Below are positions 57,845 to 64,000 of a stretch of DNA of 64,000 bases, in pieces. The notes beneath the pieces are model-generated. The model made no database searches, was not told the DNA's origin, and saw only the letters and a program-made list of their open reading frames with translations. Every line of letters starts with the position of its first letter. Position 1 is the first letter of the stretch. Where the stretch lies: positions 2,345 through 66,344 of the forward strand of contig NZ_JQKI01000018.1 in the NCBI RefSeq assembly GCF_000745965.1, written 5' to 3'. Source of the DNA: Edaphobacter aggregans DSM 19364 (GTDB lineage Bacteria; Acidobacteriota; Terriglobia; Terriglobales; Acidobacteriaceae). The position numbers were made by a program, and so were the translations under genes.

Positions 57845-58200
57845 ATGTCTGACTTCACCGTGCGTCGCTATCGCCTTTTCTGTGCGTCGGTTATCACGAC
57901 ATTTGTTTCATTTGCAATGTACGGGACAACCAATTTCTTTTGGAGAGTGATTGGCGGAATTGAGCGCGGCAATCTCAGGAATCTCGGCTTATGGGCGTGC
58001 GTGGGATGCTTTCTTTTTCTTCTAGCACTATCTCTGAGTTTCTTCGGGGAAGGCTGGAAACGAAATATCGCAATTGCTACTAACATGCAATTGCTACTAA
58101 CATTCTGCTGCTTATCGTTTGGCAGCCGCTATTTCATTGGCTATGGCCAAACATAATCCACGGTAGGGAAGCGCAGCAATTCATCCGAGGTGATTTGTAG
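57845..58200 (+). pseudogene. Small three-helix membrane protein, disrupted by a 17-bp duplication
   Basis: Starting right after hisB, the present frame codes 103 residues (MSDFTVRRYRLFCASVITTF, LWACVGCFLFLLALSLSFFG) and stops at 58156. The word GCAATTGCTACTAACAT occurs twice in tandem (58070-58086 and 58087-58103). With one copy removed the frame continues as NIAIATNILLLIVWQPLFHW to a stop at 58198-58200, ten bases before the hisH ATG, giving a 112-residue protein with three membrane helices and clean operon spacing. So the present frame is probably mutated. The sequence is AT-richer than the his genes. No family recognised. Confidence 0.7.
58070..58103. repeat. 17-bp tandem duplication
   Basis: Two perfect, adjacent copies of a 17-base word inside the small ORF between hisB and hisH. 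The length is not a multiple of three, so it shifts the reading frame. Confidence 0.9.
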
Positions 58201-58209
58201 GTTAGGGCA

Positions 58210-58818
58210 ATGATCGAAGTCATCGACTACAAAGCGGGAAATCTGACGAGCGTACTCAAAGCGCTGAACTATCTTGGCGCGGAGACTCATGTCACGCAGT
58301 CGCCTGATGACGTGCGGAGAGCAAGCAAGATTGTGTTGCCGGGTGTGGGTCACTTTCAGGCGACGCAGTTGCTGCATGATCTTCGGCTCACCGAGGCTAC
58401 GCGGGAGGCGATTGCGCGTGGGGTTCCGTTTTTGGGGATCTGCGTGGGGTTGCAGTGGCTCTATGAGGGGTCGACCGAGGCGGAGTCGACGGATGGGCTC
58501 TGCCACTTTGCTTCGAAGTGCGAGCGCTTCCCTGCTGCCTACAATGGCGCGGAGCTGAAGTCGCCTCATGTGGGGTGGAACTCGCTTGAGGAGATTCGCC
58601 AAGACTCGCGGCTGCTGCGGGGTGTCGAGAGTGGGAGTTTTGTGTACTACACGCACTCGTGGCGTGCGCCGGTTGGTGCGGACACGGCTGCGACTACGGA
58701 GTACGGCGGGCGGTTTACGGCGGCTGTGGAGCGCGACAACGTGATGGGCGTGCAGTTTCATCCGGAGAAGTCGAGCGCCACCGGACTGCGGATTTTGACG
58801 AACTTTCTGGAGCTATAG
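58210..58818 (+). CDS. hisH: Imidazole glycerol phosphate synthase, glutamine amidotransferase subunit
   Basis: A 202-residue class I amidotransferase that supplies ammonia to HisF. Catalytic triad: Cys in PFLGICVGLQWLYEGS, His and Glu in GVQFHPEKSS. Also IDYKAGNLTSVLKALNYLG and KIVLPGVGHFQATQL. The oxyanion strand reads GICVG rather than the usual GICLG. The gene is followed one base later by the small biotinyl-like ORF. Confidence 0.96.
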   Translation: MIEVIDYKAGNLTSVLKALNYLGAETHVTQSPDDVRRASKIVLPGVGHFQATQLLHDLRLTEATREAIARGVPFLGICVGLQWLYEGSTEAESTDGLCHFASKCERFPAAYNGAELKSPHVGWNSLEEIRQDSRLLRGVESGSFVYYTHSWRAPVGADTAATTEYGGRFTAAVERDNVMGVQFHPEKSSATGLRILTNFLEL

Positions 58819-58819
58819 G

Positions 58820-59116
58820 ATGCCATTTGTTTATGAACTGACGCTCGCCGAGGAGACTCCGCAGCCGGAGTACACGCTGGTGCAGCAGCTTGTTCCTGAG
58901 GGAACGCTGGTTGGGACCGGCCAAAACCTCGCCGTGCTCTCGGACGGTGCGGCTGAGTTTCATCTGCGGGCGCCGCTGCAGGGGCTGCTGGTGGAGTGGT
59001 TCCTTCACAGCGGCGAGTTGGTTGATCCAGACTTTGCCTTGGCGCGCATCGTCGCGGAGGGCGCCGAGCGGCCTGTCTCCTCCGTCACCCCTGCGAGGTT
59101 TGCGCAGCCATGCTGA
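58820..59116 (+). CDS. Small biotinyl/lipoyl-like domain protein
   Basis: A 98-residue protein. Sequence YTLVQQLVPEGTLVGTGQNL, EFHLRAPLQGLLVEWFLHSG, ELVDPDFALARIVAEGAERP follows the strand pattern of half a biotinyl/lipoyl (hammerhead) domain (AP...G.(V/L).E......G..V..G..LA.I). The modified Lys in the usual MK hairpin is absent (HLRAPLQG), so it is not a carrier as such. It starts one base after hisH and its stop overlaps a HisF-like ATG (59110). Location in the his operon is odd; it could stabilise HisH/HisF or be a relic. Confidence 0.55.
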   Translation: MPFVYELTLAEETPQPEYTLVQQLVPEGTLVGTGQNLAVLSDGAAEFHLRAPLQGLLVEWFLHSGELVDPDFALARIVAEGAERPVSSVTPARFAQPC

Positions 59117-59172
59117 CGAAACGCATCATCGCCTGCCTAGACGCTAAGCGCGGGAGGAACATCACTTGCTGA
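59110..59172 (+). other. 20-codon ORF repeating the HisF N-terminus
   Basis: ATG 59110 reads [20 protein letters not shown] and stops at 59170-59172. The first 11 residues equal those of HisF (59166), but four of the codons differ, all silently (start ATG/TTG, AAA/AAG, CGC/AGA, CTA/TTA). It overlaps the end of the biotinyl-like ORF and the hisF start. It could be a remnant of a partial duplication or a short upstream ORF coupled to hisF. Confidence 0.6.
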
Positions 59173-59945
59173 CGAAGAGAATCATCGCCTGCTTAGACGT
59201 GCGTGACGGGCGCGTCGTGAAGGGCGTGCGGTTTGTCGACATCATCGACGCCGGCGATCCGGCGGAGCTTGCTCATCGCCATGCTGCAGCGGGCGCGGAC
59301 GAGATTGTTCTGCTCGACATCACGGCGACGCACGAGGGGCGCGGCACTCTGCTCGACACGGTGAAGCGTACGGCGGCGGAGCTGTTTGTGCCGTTCACGG
59401 TAGGTGGGGGAATTCGCAGCGCGGAAGATGCTGCGGCAGTCTTTGATGCAGGCGCGGATAAGGTGAGCATCAATTCATCCGCGATTGCGCGGCCGGAGCT
59501 GATCGGCGTGATCGGTTCGAGCTTTGGGGCGCAAGCTGTGATTGTGGCGATCGATGCTCGACGTGCGGTGAACTCCGCTGACCCTGTCGGCGAGGCCGAG
59601 GTCTACGTTGCGGGCGGACGCAAGCCTACGGGCCGCAAGGTGATTGAGTGGGCGCGCGAGGCTGAGGAACGCGGTGCCGGCGAGATTCTGCTGACCAGCA
59701 TGGACACTGACGGCATGCGCTCTGGCTTCGACTGCGAGCTGACGGCGCGGGTCTCGGAGGCGGTGCAGATTCCCGTCATTGCGAGCGGTGGAGCGGGAAG
59801 CGCGGCGCACTTTGCGGAGGTGTTTTCGCGCGGTAAGGCGGATGCTGCGCTGGCTGCGAGTATCTTTCACTTCGGCGTGACGGACTCGCGCGAGTTGAAG
59901 GCGGAGCTTCAAAAAGTTGGCGTGAGCGTACGGATGCCGTGTTAA
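59166..59945 (+). CDS. hisF: Imidazole glycerol phosphate synthase, cyclase subunit
   Basis: A 259-residue (beta/alpha)8 barrel that closes the imidazole ring with ammonia from HisH. Start TTG 59166 with GGGAGG 10 bases upstream (the leading residue is followed by [20 protein letters not shown]). Catalytic Asp residues: ACLDVRDG and [16 protein letters not shown]; also [27 protein letters not shown]. Length is normal. No stable ribosome-binding alternative was found. Confidence 0.97.
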   Translation: MLTKRIIACLDVRDGRVVKGVRFVDIIDAGDPAELAHRHAAAGADEIVLLDITATHEGRGTLLDTVKRTAAELFVPFTVGGGIRSAEDAAAVFDAGADKVSINSSAIARPELIGVIGSSFGAQAVIVAIDARRAVNSADPVGEAEVYVAGGRKPTGRKVIEWAREAEERGAGEILLTSMDTDGMRSGFDCELTARVSEAVQIPVIASGGAGSAAHFAEVFSRGKADAALAASIFHFGVTDSRELKAELQKVGVSVRMPC

Positions 59946-59966
59946 CCTGATTTCCAAAACAAACCA

Positions 59967-60314
59967 GTGAAACGTATACGCCTATCTGCTCACGATCTGA
60001 GCTTGTTCCGCGCTTGCCAACTCAAAGACCGTTTAGATTGGTGCGCAACTTTCAGCACGGAGCCCCATGGTGAGGTCTACCCCTTTGTGACATGGGGATG
60101 GACTAAACCCAACGATAGATTTTACCTACGCAGTCAATTCCCCAAACTCGCCGAAATTGCAGACATATATCTAATGCATCGATCGACGGGGGGCCGCTTC
60201 TTCATTAACAGCCGAGGCGCCTATTTCCATGAATCGGAAGGAGGACCATACGACCAATTTGTTGAGTTTGTGCTCGACGCTGTAGTCTACGTGCCTCCAG
60301 CCTCAAAAAAATGA
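59967..60314 (+). CDS. Hypothetical protein between hisF and hisA
   Basis: A 115-residue protein with a GTG start at 59967 but no clear ribosome site. Sequence (LSAHDLSLFRACQLKDRLDW, TWGWTKPNDRFYLRSQFPK, FEFVLDAVVYVPPASKK) is soluble with alternating strands; I recognise no family. It is AT-richer than hisF and hisA, and sits 21 bases after hisF and 31 before hisA, so it is likely co-transcribed. It may be an acquired gene. Confidence 0.5.
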   Translation: MKRIRLSAHDLSLFRACQLKDRLDWCATFSTEPHGEVYPFVTWGWTKPNDRFYLRSQFPKLAEIADIYLMHRSTGGRFFINSRGAYFHESEGGPYDQFVEFVLDAVVYVPPASKK

Positions 60315-60345
60315 GCACTCAAATTGAGTGCGTAGAGATTACCTA

Positions 60346-61047
60346 ATGCTCATTCCATCCATCGACCTTATGGGCGGCCGTATCGTCCAGCTTGTTCAGG
60401 GCGAGAAGCTTAAGCTGGCCTTTGATGATTTTGACTACTGGATCGGACGGTTCAGCAAATATACGTTGGTGCAGTTGATCGATCTTGACGCGGCGATGCG
60501 GCAGGGGTCGAACGCGGAGTTGATCTCGCAGTTTACGTCGAAGCTTCCCTGCCAGGTTGGTGGTGGTTTGCGCACTGCGGAGGACGGCAAGCGGATGCTC
60601 GACCTTGGAGCGAAGCGGGTGATCTATGGCTCTTCGCTGTTCGGCGGCGATAACGAGGTTGATCGCAAGCGGCATCCGATGATCAATCTCGACTTTGCAC
60701 AGAAGCTGCGGGATGAGCTGGGTGAGGAGCAGCTGGTGTTCTCGGTCGATACCAAGGGGGGACAGGTCGCTGTGCGCGGTTGGAAGGAGAGCGTCGCACT
60801 GACTCCGGAGGAGGCGGTGACCTGGCTCGAGGACTACTGCGCTGCGTTTCTCTACACGCATGTCGATACCGAGGGCACGATGACGGGCTTCCCGATTGAC
60901 GTTGCGGCGATCCTGCGGGCGACGACGGCGAAGCAGTTGATCGTCGCCGGGGGCATCAAGGATCGCGCGGAGGTGGATGCGCTCGAGGCGATGGGGGTCG
61001 ATGCCGTGGCGGGGATGGCGGTGTACTCCGGGGCGATGGAGGCTTGA
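60346..61047 (+). CDS. hisA: Phosphoribosyl-formimino-AICAR ribotide isomerase
   Basis: A 233-residue barrel enzyme (fourth step). ATG 60346 (MLIPSIDLMGGRIVQLVQGE) is chosen; GTG 60328 is upstream in frame. Blocks: IPSIDLMGG (first catalytic Asp), LVQLIDLDAAM, LPCQVGGGLRTAEDGKRML, VFSVDTKGGQVAVRGWKES and YTHVDTEGTMTGFPID (second catalytic Asp). The sequence is divergent from the usual AIDLKDG...; identity is nevertheless plain. The stop is followed by 8-bp repeats and the convergent VWA gene. Confidence 0.93.
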   Translation: MLIPSIDLMGGRIVQLVQGEKLKLAFDDFDYWIGRFSKYTLVQLIDLDAAMRQGSNAELISQFTSKLPCQVGGGLRTAEDGKRMLDLGAKRVIYGSSLFGGDNEVDRKRHPMINLDFAQKLRDELGEEQLVFSVDTKGGQVAVRGWKESVALTPEEAVTWLEDYCAAFLYTHVDTEGTMTGFPIDVAAILRATTAKQLIVAGGIKDRAEVDALEAMGVDAVAGMAVYSGAMEA

Positions 61048-61048
61048 G

Positions 61049-61092
61049 AGCGAGTCAGCAAGTCAGCGAGTCCGCGAGTCGGCGAGTCGGCG
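61049..61092. repeat. 8-bp tandem repeat after hisA
   Basis: Units of GCGAGTCA/GCGAGTCG run from 61049 to 61092. They are close relatives of the repeat at the end of hisC. They occupy most of the gap between hisA and the convergent VWA gene; I see no terminator here. Confidence 0.75.
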
Positions 61093-61124
61093 AAAACTCA
61101 TTCTTTGCAGGCTAACTTGCGCGC

Positions 61125-62156
61125 TCACTCGCTGCCGCTGCTATCTGCCAGAGCGTAGTAGCCCTTGCGCGCCTGCACCTTCATGTCCTTGCCGCAAGTG
61201 ATGTTCAGAGTGCGGAAGGCTCCGTCGGCCTTCAGATTCGTTGGCGTGTAGCTGGCGAGGTACTGGGTGCGCAGCTCGTCCTGGATCTGGTAGAAGGCCT
61301 CCTGCAGCTTCTTGCCGTTGTTGCCGACGTCGATGACGCGGCCGCCGGTCTCCTTTGCGAGCTTGTCCATCTCGCCGGCGCCGGAGTAACCGAAGCCGCC
61401 GTAGAAGCCGCGGTCGGCGATGAGGATGACGTAGATGATGGCGTTGGCCTTCTGGGCAGCTTCAACGGCGGTCTTGATCGTCTCCTGGGAGCCATAGTCC
61501 TGACCATCGGTGAGCAGGACGAGGATCTTTCGGCCGGCCTCCTGGTGCAGCTTGTCGTGGGCGGCGAGGTAGACGGCATCGTAGAGCAGGGTTCCACGGG
61601 GCGTGCTGTTGCCGGTGACCGAACCGGTGCCGGCTCCGGTGTTGATGCTGGCCTTGTCGAGGGCGCGCTTGAGCTCGCGGGGAGAGTTGGTGTAGTCGGC
61701 CAGGAGGTCGACGTTGATGTCAAAGGAGATGAGGAAGGCCTCGTCCTTGGGGGTGAGGACGCCCTTGAGGAACTCGGCGCCGGCCTCCTGCTCCATGGGG
61801 AGGACGCTCTGCATGCTGCCGCTGGTGTCGAGCAGGATGCCGATGGTGAGCGGCAGGTTCTTCTCCTGGGTGAAGTTCTTGGTCTTCTGGGGCGCCTTGT
61901 CTTCGAAGATCTGGCAGTCGTCCTTATGCAGGTTGGTGATGTAGCCGTTCTTGTCGCGCACGGAAAAGTAGACATTCACCAGGTTGACGTTGACCTTGAG
62001 GGTCTGGACGTCGCCGATATCGACGGGCTGCTCACCGGCGGCGGAGCTGGCAGGGGGAGGGCCGCCGGGGGAGGGGGCTTCCTGTGCATGGAGGGCGGGC
62101 GTAAGGGCGAGGCAGGCGGCGAGAAGGACCGCGGGAGATAAGACGAGGGAACGCAT
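61125..62156 (-). CDS. VWFA-related acidobacterial secreted protein (1)
   Basis: A 343-residue protein from ATG 62156 (MRSLVLSPAVLLAACLALTP). The signal peptide precedes a spacer rich in Pro/Gly, then the family strand KVNVNLVNVYFSVRDKNGYI and KDDCQIFEDKAP, a VWA domain with an intact MIDAS (GILLDTSGSM, Thr in the T of the loop, and LLTDGQDYGSQETI), and the C-terminal IQDELRTQYLASYTPTNLKA and VQARKGYYALAD. This arrangement is the VWFA-related domain typical of Acidobacteriota. It should bind a metal ion and a partner protein outside the cell; the partner is unknown. Confidence 0.9.
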   Translation of the reverse strand: MRSLVLSPAVLLAACLALTPALHAQEAPSPGGPPPASSAAGEQPVDIGDVQTLKVNVNLVNVYFSVRDKNGYITNLHKDDCQIFEDKAPQKTKNFTQEKNLPLTIGILLDTSGSMQSVLPMEQEAGAEFLKGVLTPKDEAFLISFDINVDLLADYTNSPRELKRALDKASINTGAGTGSVTGNSTPRGTLLYDAVYLAAHDKLHQEAGRKILVLLTDGQDYGSQETIKTAVEAAQKANAIIYVILIADRGFYGGFGYSGAGEMDKLAKETGGRVIDVGNNGKKLQEAFYQIQDELRTQYLASYTPTNLKADGAFRTLNITCGKDMKVQARKGYYALADSSGSE

Positions 62157-62399
62157 GACTCTATTAGACGGGCGAAGAGCGCTCGAGGTCAGCGAAAATC
62201 CCCGCGCCTTGGAGAAATCCAGGCATCTTGAGGGCCGTGGCTTCCGGGGAGGCACAACGTCCGGGGTCCGGGTTCGTCTTAAATTCAGCAAGAGGGTGCC
62301 GGTTGGAGATAGCCGTTCGCATCCCGGCACTGGTACTCTAGTAGCTGCAAACTCAGCGCCGCCGTGGCCGCTGGGTGGAAGATTTTGTGGGGGTATCGC

Positions 62400-63743
62400 G
62401 TGGTTCGGCAAAGCGTATTGGCGGGAGCACTGGCGTTTCTTGCGCTGGGCCAGCAGGGGCAGAAGGCGACCGAGGAGGCCTCGGCGGCGCAGCAGCAGAT
62501 CCCTGACTCGCCTCGACCGCAGGTCGATCTGCCTACGGTCAATTCGCTGAAGCCGGGGATGGGGACGACGCCGATCTCGAACGGCGACCAGCCGCCCGCG
62601 GGTCAGGATCAGGCTCCGCCTCCGAGCCAGCCTTCGGCGCCCTCTGCGCCCTCGGAGACGCAAAAGCTGGACGATGGGCCGCCGCCGGAGGTTGGGGCCG
62701 ACGCCTTCAGGCTGGTGGTGCGGACGAACTTCGTCGAGGTTCCGTTCACCGTGAAGGACAATAAGCAGCGACTGGTTCCGGCAATTCAGTGGCGCGAGGT
62801 TCGGGTCTACGAGAACAACCTGCCGCAGCGCATCACCAACTTCACGGTCGATCCGTTTCCGCTCTCGGTCGCGATTGTGATCGATCAGAGCCTGACCTTC
62901 GACAATATGGCGAAGGTCAACAACTCCCTGAACGCGCTGCAGGGCGCCTTTGCGCCGTATGACGAGGTGGCGGTCTATACCTACAACAACGGACCGCAGC
63001 TGCGGACGGAGTTCACGGGATCGCAGAGCGCCCGGCTGAACTTTGCCCTGACGAACCTGAAGACAACCGGACGCGAACCCTACATGAACATGGGCGGACC
63101 GCTGGCCCAGACGACGGTGATCAACGGGAGGAACTTCGATCCAAATACGTCGCCGATCCGCAACAGCCCGCAGATGGAGCTGAAGGTCCCGAAGGAAGTG
63201 CATACGCTGAACGACGCGATCCTCGAGGCCGCCAAGGCGACGACCAAGGCGGGCAAGGGCCGCCGGCGCATCGTGTACGTGATCAGCGACGGCAAGGAGT
63301 ACGGCTCGAAGGCGAAGACCAAGGACGTGATTCACTACCTGCAGCAGAACAAGATCGCGGTATACGGCACGCTGGTGGGCGACTCGTCGCTGCCGGTGAT
63401 CGGCTTCCTCGACAAGATTCACCTTCCCATGACGATGCGGGACAACGTTCTGCCGGCGTACACGACGGCGACGGGCGGGAACACGGATGCGGAGTTCCGG
63501 CAGAAGGGCATCGAGGAGAGCTTCCAGAAGATCTTCGAAGAGGTCCGCACGCAGTACACGATCGGCTACTACACGCACGAGCCGTTTATCGACGGCAAGT
63601 TCCGGACGATCGACGTTCGCGTGCTGCGGCCGAATCTGACCGTGATCGCCAAGAAGGGCTACTACCCAACGGCGAGTGATTCTGTACCGGCCAACACCGT
63701 GACTCCGGCGAAGCCAGCCGCTGCAGCGCCTCCTCAGAACTAG
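62400..63743 (+). CDS. VWFA-related acidobacterial secreted protein (2)
   Basis: About 447 residues. I chose GTG 62400 with GGGGG about 6 bases upstream; GTG 62364 is possible. It has a hydrophobic N-terminus (VVRQSVLAGALAFLALGQQG), a long Pro/Gln/Ser-rich spacer to about residue 100, then strand FRLVVRTNFVEVPFTVKDNK and the VWA domain. Its MIDAS reads VAIVIDQSLTFD, that is D-x-S-L-T in place of the usual D-x-S-x-S, so metal binding may differ. The C-terminal EEVRTQYTIGYYTHEPFIDG and IAKKGYYPTA match paralogue (1). Divergent from it. Confidence 0.87.
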   Translation: MVRQSVLAGALAFLALGQQGQKATEEASAAQQQIPDSPRPQVDLPTVNSLKPGMGTTPISNGDQPPAGQDQAPPPSQPSAPSAPSETQKLDDGPPPEVGADAFRLVVRTNFVEVPFTVKDNKQRLVPAIQWREVRVYENNLPQRITNFTVDPFPLSVAIVIDQSLTFDNMAKVNNSLNALQGAFAPYDEVAVYTYNNGPQLRTEFTGSQSARLNFALTNLKTTGREPYMNMGGPLAQTTVINGRNFDPNTSPIRNSPQMELKVPKEVHTLNDAILEAAKATTKAGKGRRRIVYVISDGKEYGSKAKTKDVIHYLQQNKIAVYGTLVGDSSLPVIGFLDKIHLPMTMRDNVLPAYTTATGGNTDAEFRQKGIEESFQKIFEEVRTQYTIGYYTHEPFIDGKFRTIDVRVLRPNLTVIAKKGYYPTASDSVPANTVTPAKPAAAAPPQN

Positions 63744-63759
63744 CTGGGCAGCGGGAGGA

Positions 63760-64000
63760 ATGCTCGAAGCGAATGCATTGCTGGCGCTGGCGTCTGCCGT
63801 TTTGTGGGGCGGCGGCGACTTCTTTGGCGGTATGGGGGTCAAGTCTGCGGGCGGCTCGATGCGCGGCGCGCTGCGGGTGGTGCTGACGAGCCACGCTGCT
63901 AGTTTTTGCATGCTGGCCTCGATTGCGCTGGTGCGGGGCGACCGCTTCCCTTCCGGCGCTCCTCTGTACTGGGGGCTGATGGCTGGGGTGATGGGCGGGC
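63760..64000 (+). CDS. EamA/DMT-type transporter, 5' part
   Basis: Open to the right edge of the window: 80 codons from ATG 63760, right after GGGAGGA. Residues show the first helices of a drug/metabolite transporter fold (LLALASAVLWGGGDFFGGMG, SFCMLASIALVRG, YWGLMAGVMGG), with the WGxxxF pattern of helix 1 as in EamA domains. Only about two and a half helices are seen, so the class is likely but not proven. Confidence 0.6.
   Translation, partial: MLEANALLALASAVLWGGGDFFGGMGVKSAGGSMRGALRVVLTSHAASFCMLASIALVRGDRFPSGAPLYWGLMAGVMGG

Noticed and set aside
62157-63911. Long minus-strand extension of the first VWA gene to 63911
   Set aside because: The frame is open, but it lies antisense to the second VWA gene and has Arg/Leu-rich low-complexity translation. 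The signal peptide start at 62156 is clear.

Overview
The window looks like a chromosome segment of an Acidobacteriota bacterium of the Terriglobia/Acidobacteriaceae kind (Terriglobus, Granulicella or Edaphobacter-like). The reasons are high GC, two VWFA-related secreted proteins of the acidobacterial type at the right edge, tandem lactonase/YVTN beta-propeller lipoproteins, class II ribonucleotide reductase, and many palindromic intergenic repeats. This placement is inference from gene content; no search was run. No rRNA, tRNA, CRISPR array, complete insertion sequence or prophage was seen.

Layout. 1-2.2 kb is a decaying accessory stretch: tandem NIPSNAP copies, repeats, and an AT-rich gene broken by an 8-bp tandem duplication. 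2.2-9.4 kb holds B12-dependent ribonucleotide reductase (promoter and NrdR-like box upstream) and a very large membrane patatin. 9.6-15.5 kb holds an HNH nuclease, a broken Dabb gene, a thioredoxin-fold protein, a carbonic anhydrase translationally coupled to a bestrophin, CorA, and an ABC ATPase. 15.6-20.2 kb is a four-gene secretion/fibre locus that I read as a Fap-like functional amyloid system. It has a repeat-containing fibre protein with a long Ser/Lys/Asp linker, a small companion, a C39-like protease and an outer-membrane barrel with a coiled coil, and a sigma54-type promoter lies in front. 20.2-28 kb holds acpS, a membrane glycosyltransferase, rplM-rpsI, rpsB-tsf and pyrH; the usual tsf-pyrH junction is filled with pseudogenes and a composite repeat. 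28-42 kb holds an acyltransferase, three paralogous beta-propeller lipoproteins, an M13 peptidase, an MCE protein, a GT39-type transferase, an FtsX-like permease and a polysaccharide-polymerase-like protein. 42-47.5 kb holds metK, a transglutaminase, ada and ahcY (two steps of the methyl cycle). 48-53 kb holds envelope and signalling proteins (DUF4397, LssY-C, a GAF/PP2C phosphatase) and a frameshifted comEA. 53.3-61 kb is the histidine operon hisI-G-D-C-B-H-F-A with several small extra ORFs between his genes. 61-64 kb holds two VWA proteins and the start of an EamA-type transporter.

Main points of interest: (1) the Fap-like locus; (2) a complete histidine attenuator, consisting of a leader peptide with eight His codons, a terminator and a 12-bp antiterminator; (3) a roughly 300-500 bp modular noncoding repeat present three times plus fragments; (4) a series of genes broken by short tandem duplications or frameshifts, one of them inside the his operon; (5) a duplicated HisF N-terminus forming a 20-codon ORF that overlaps the hisF start.
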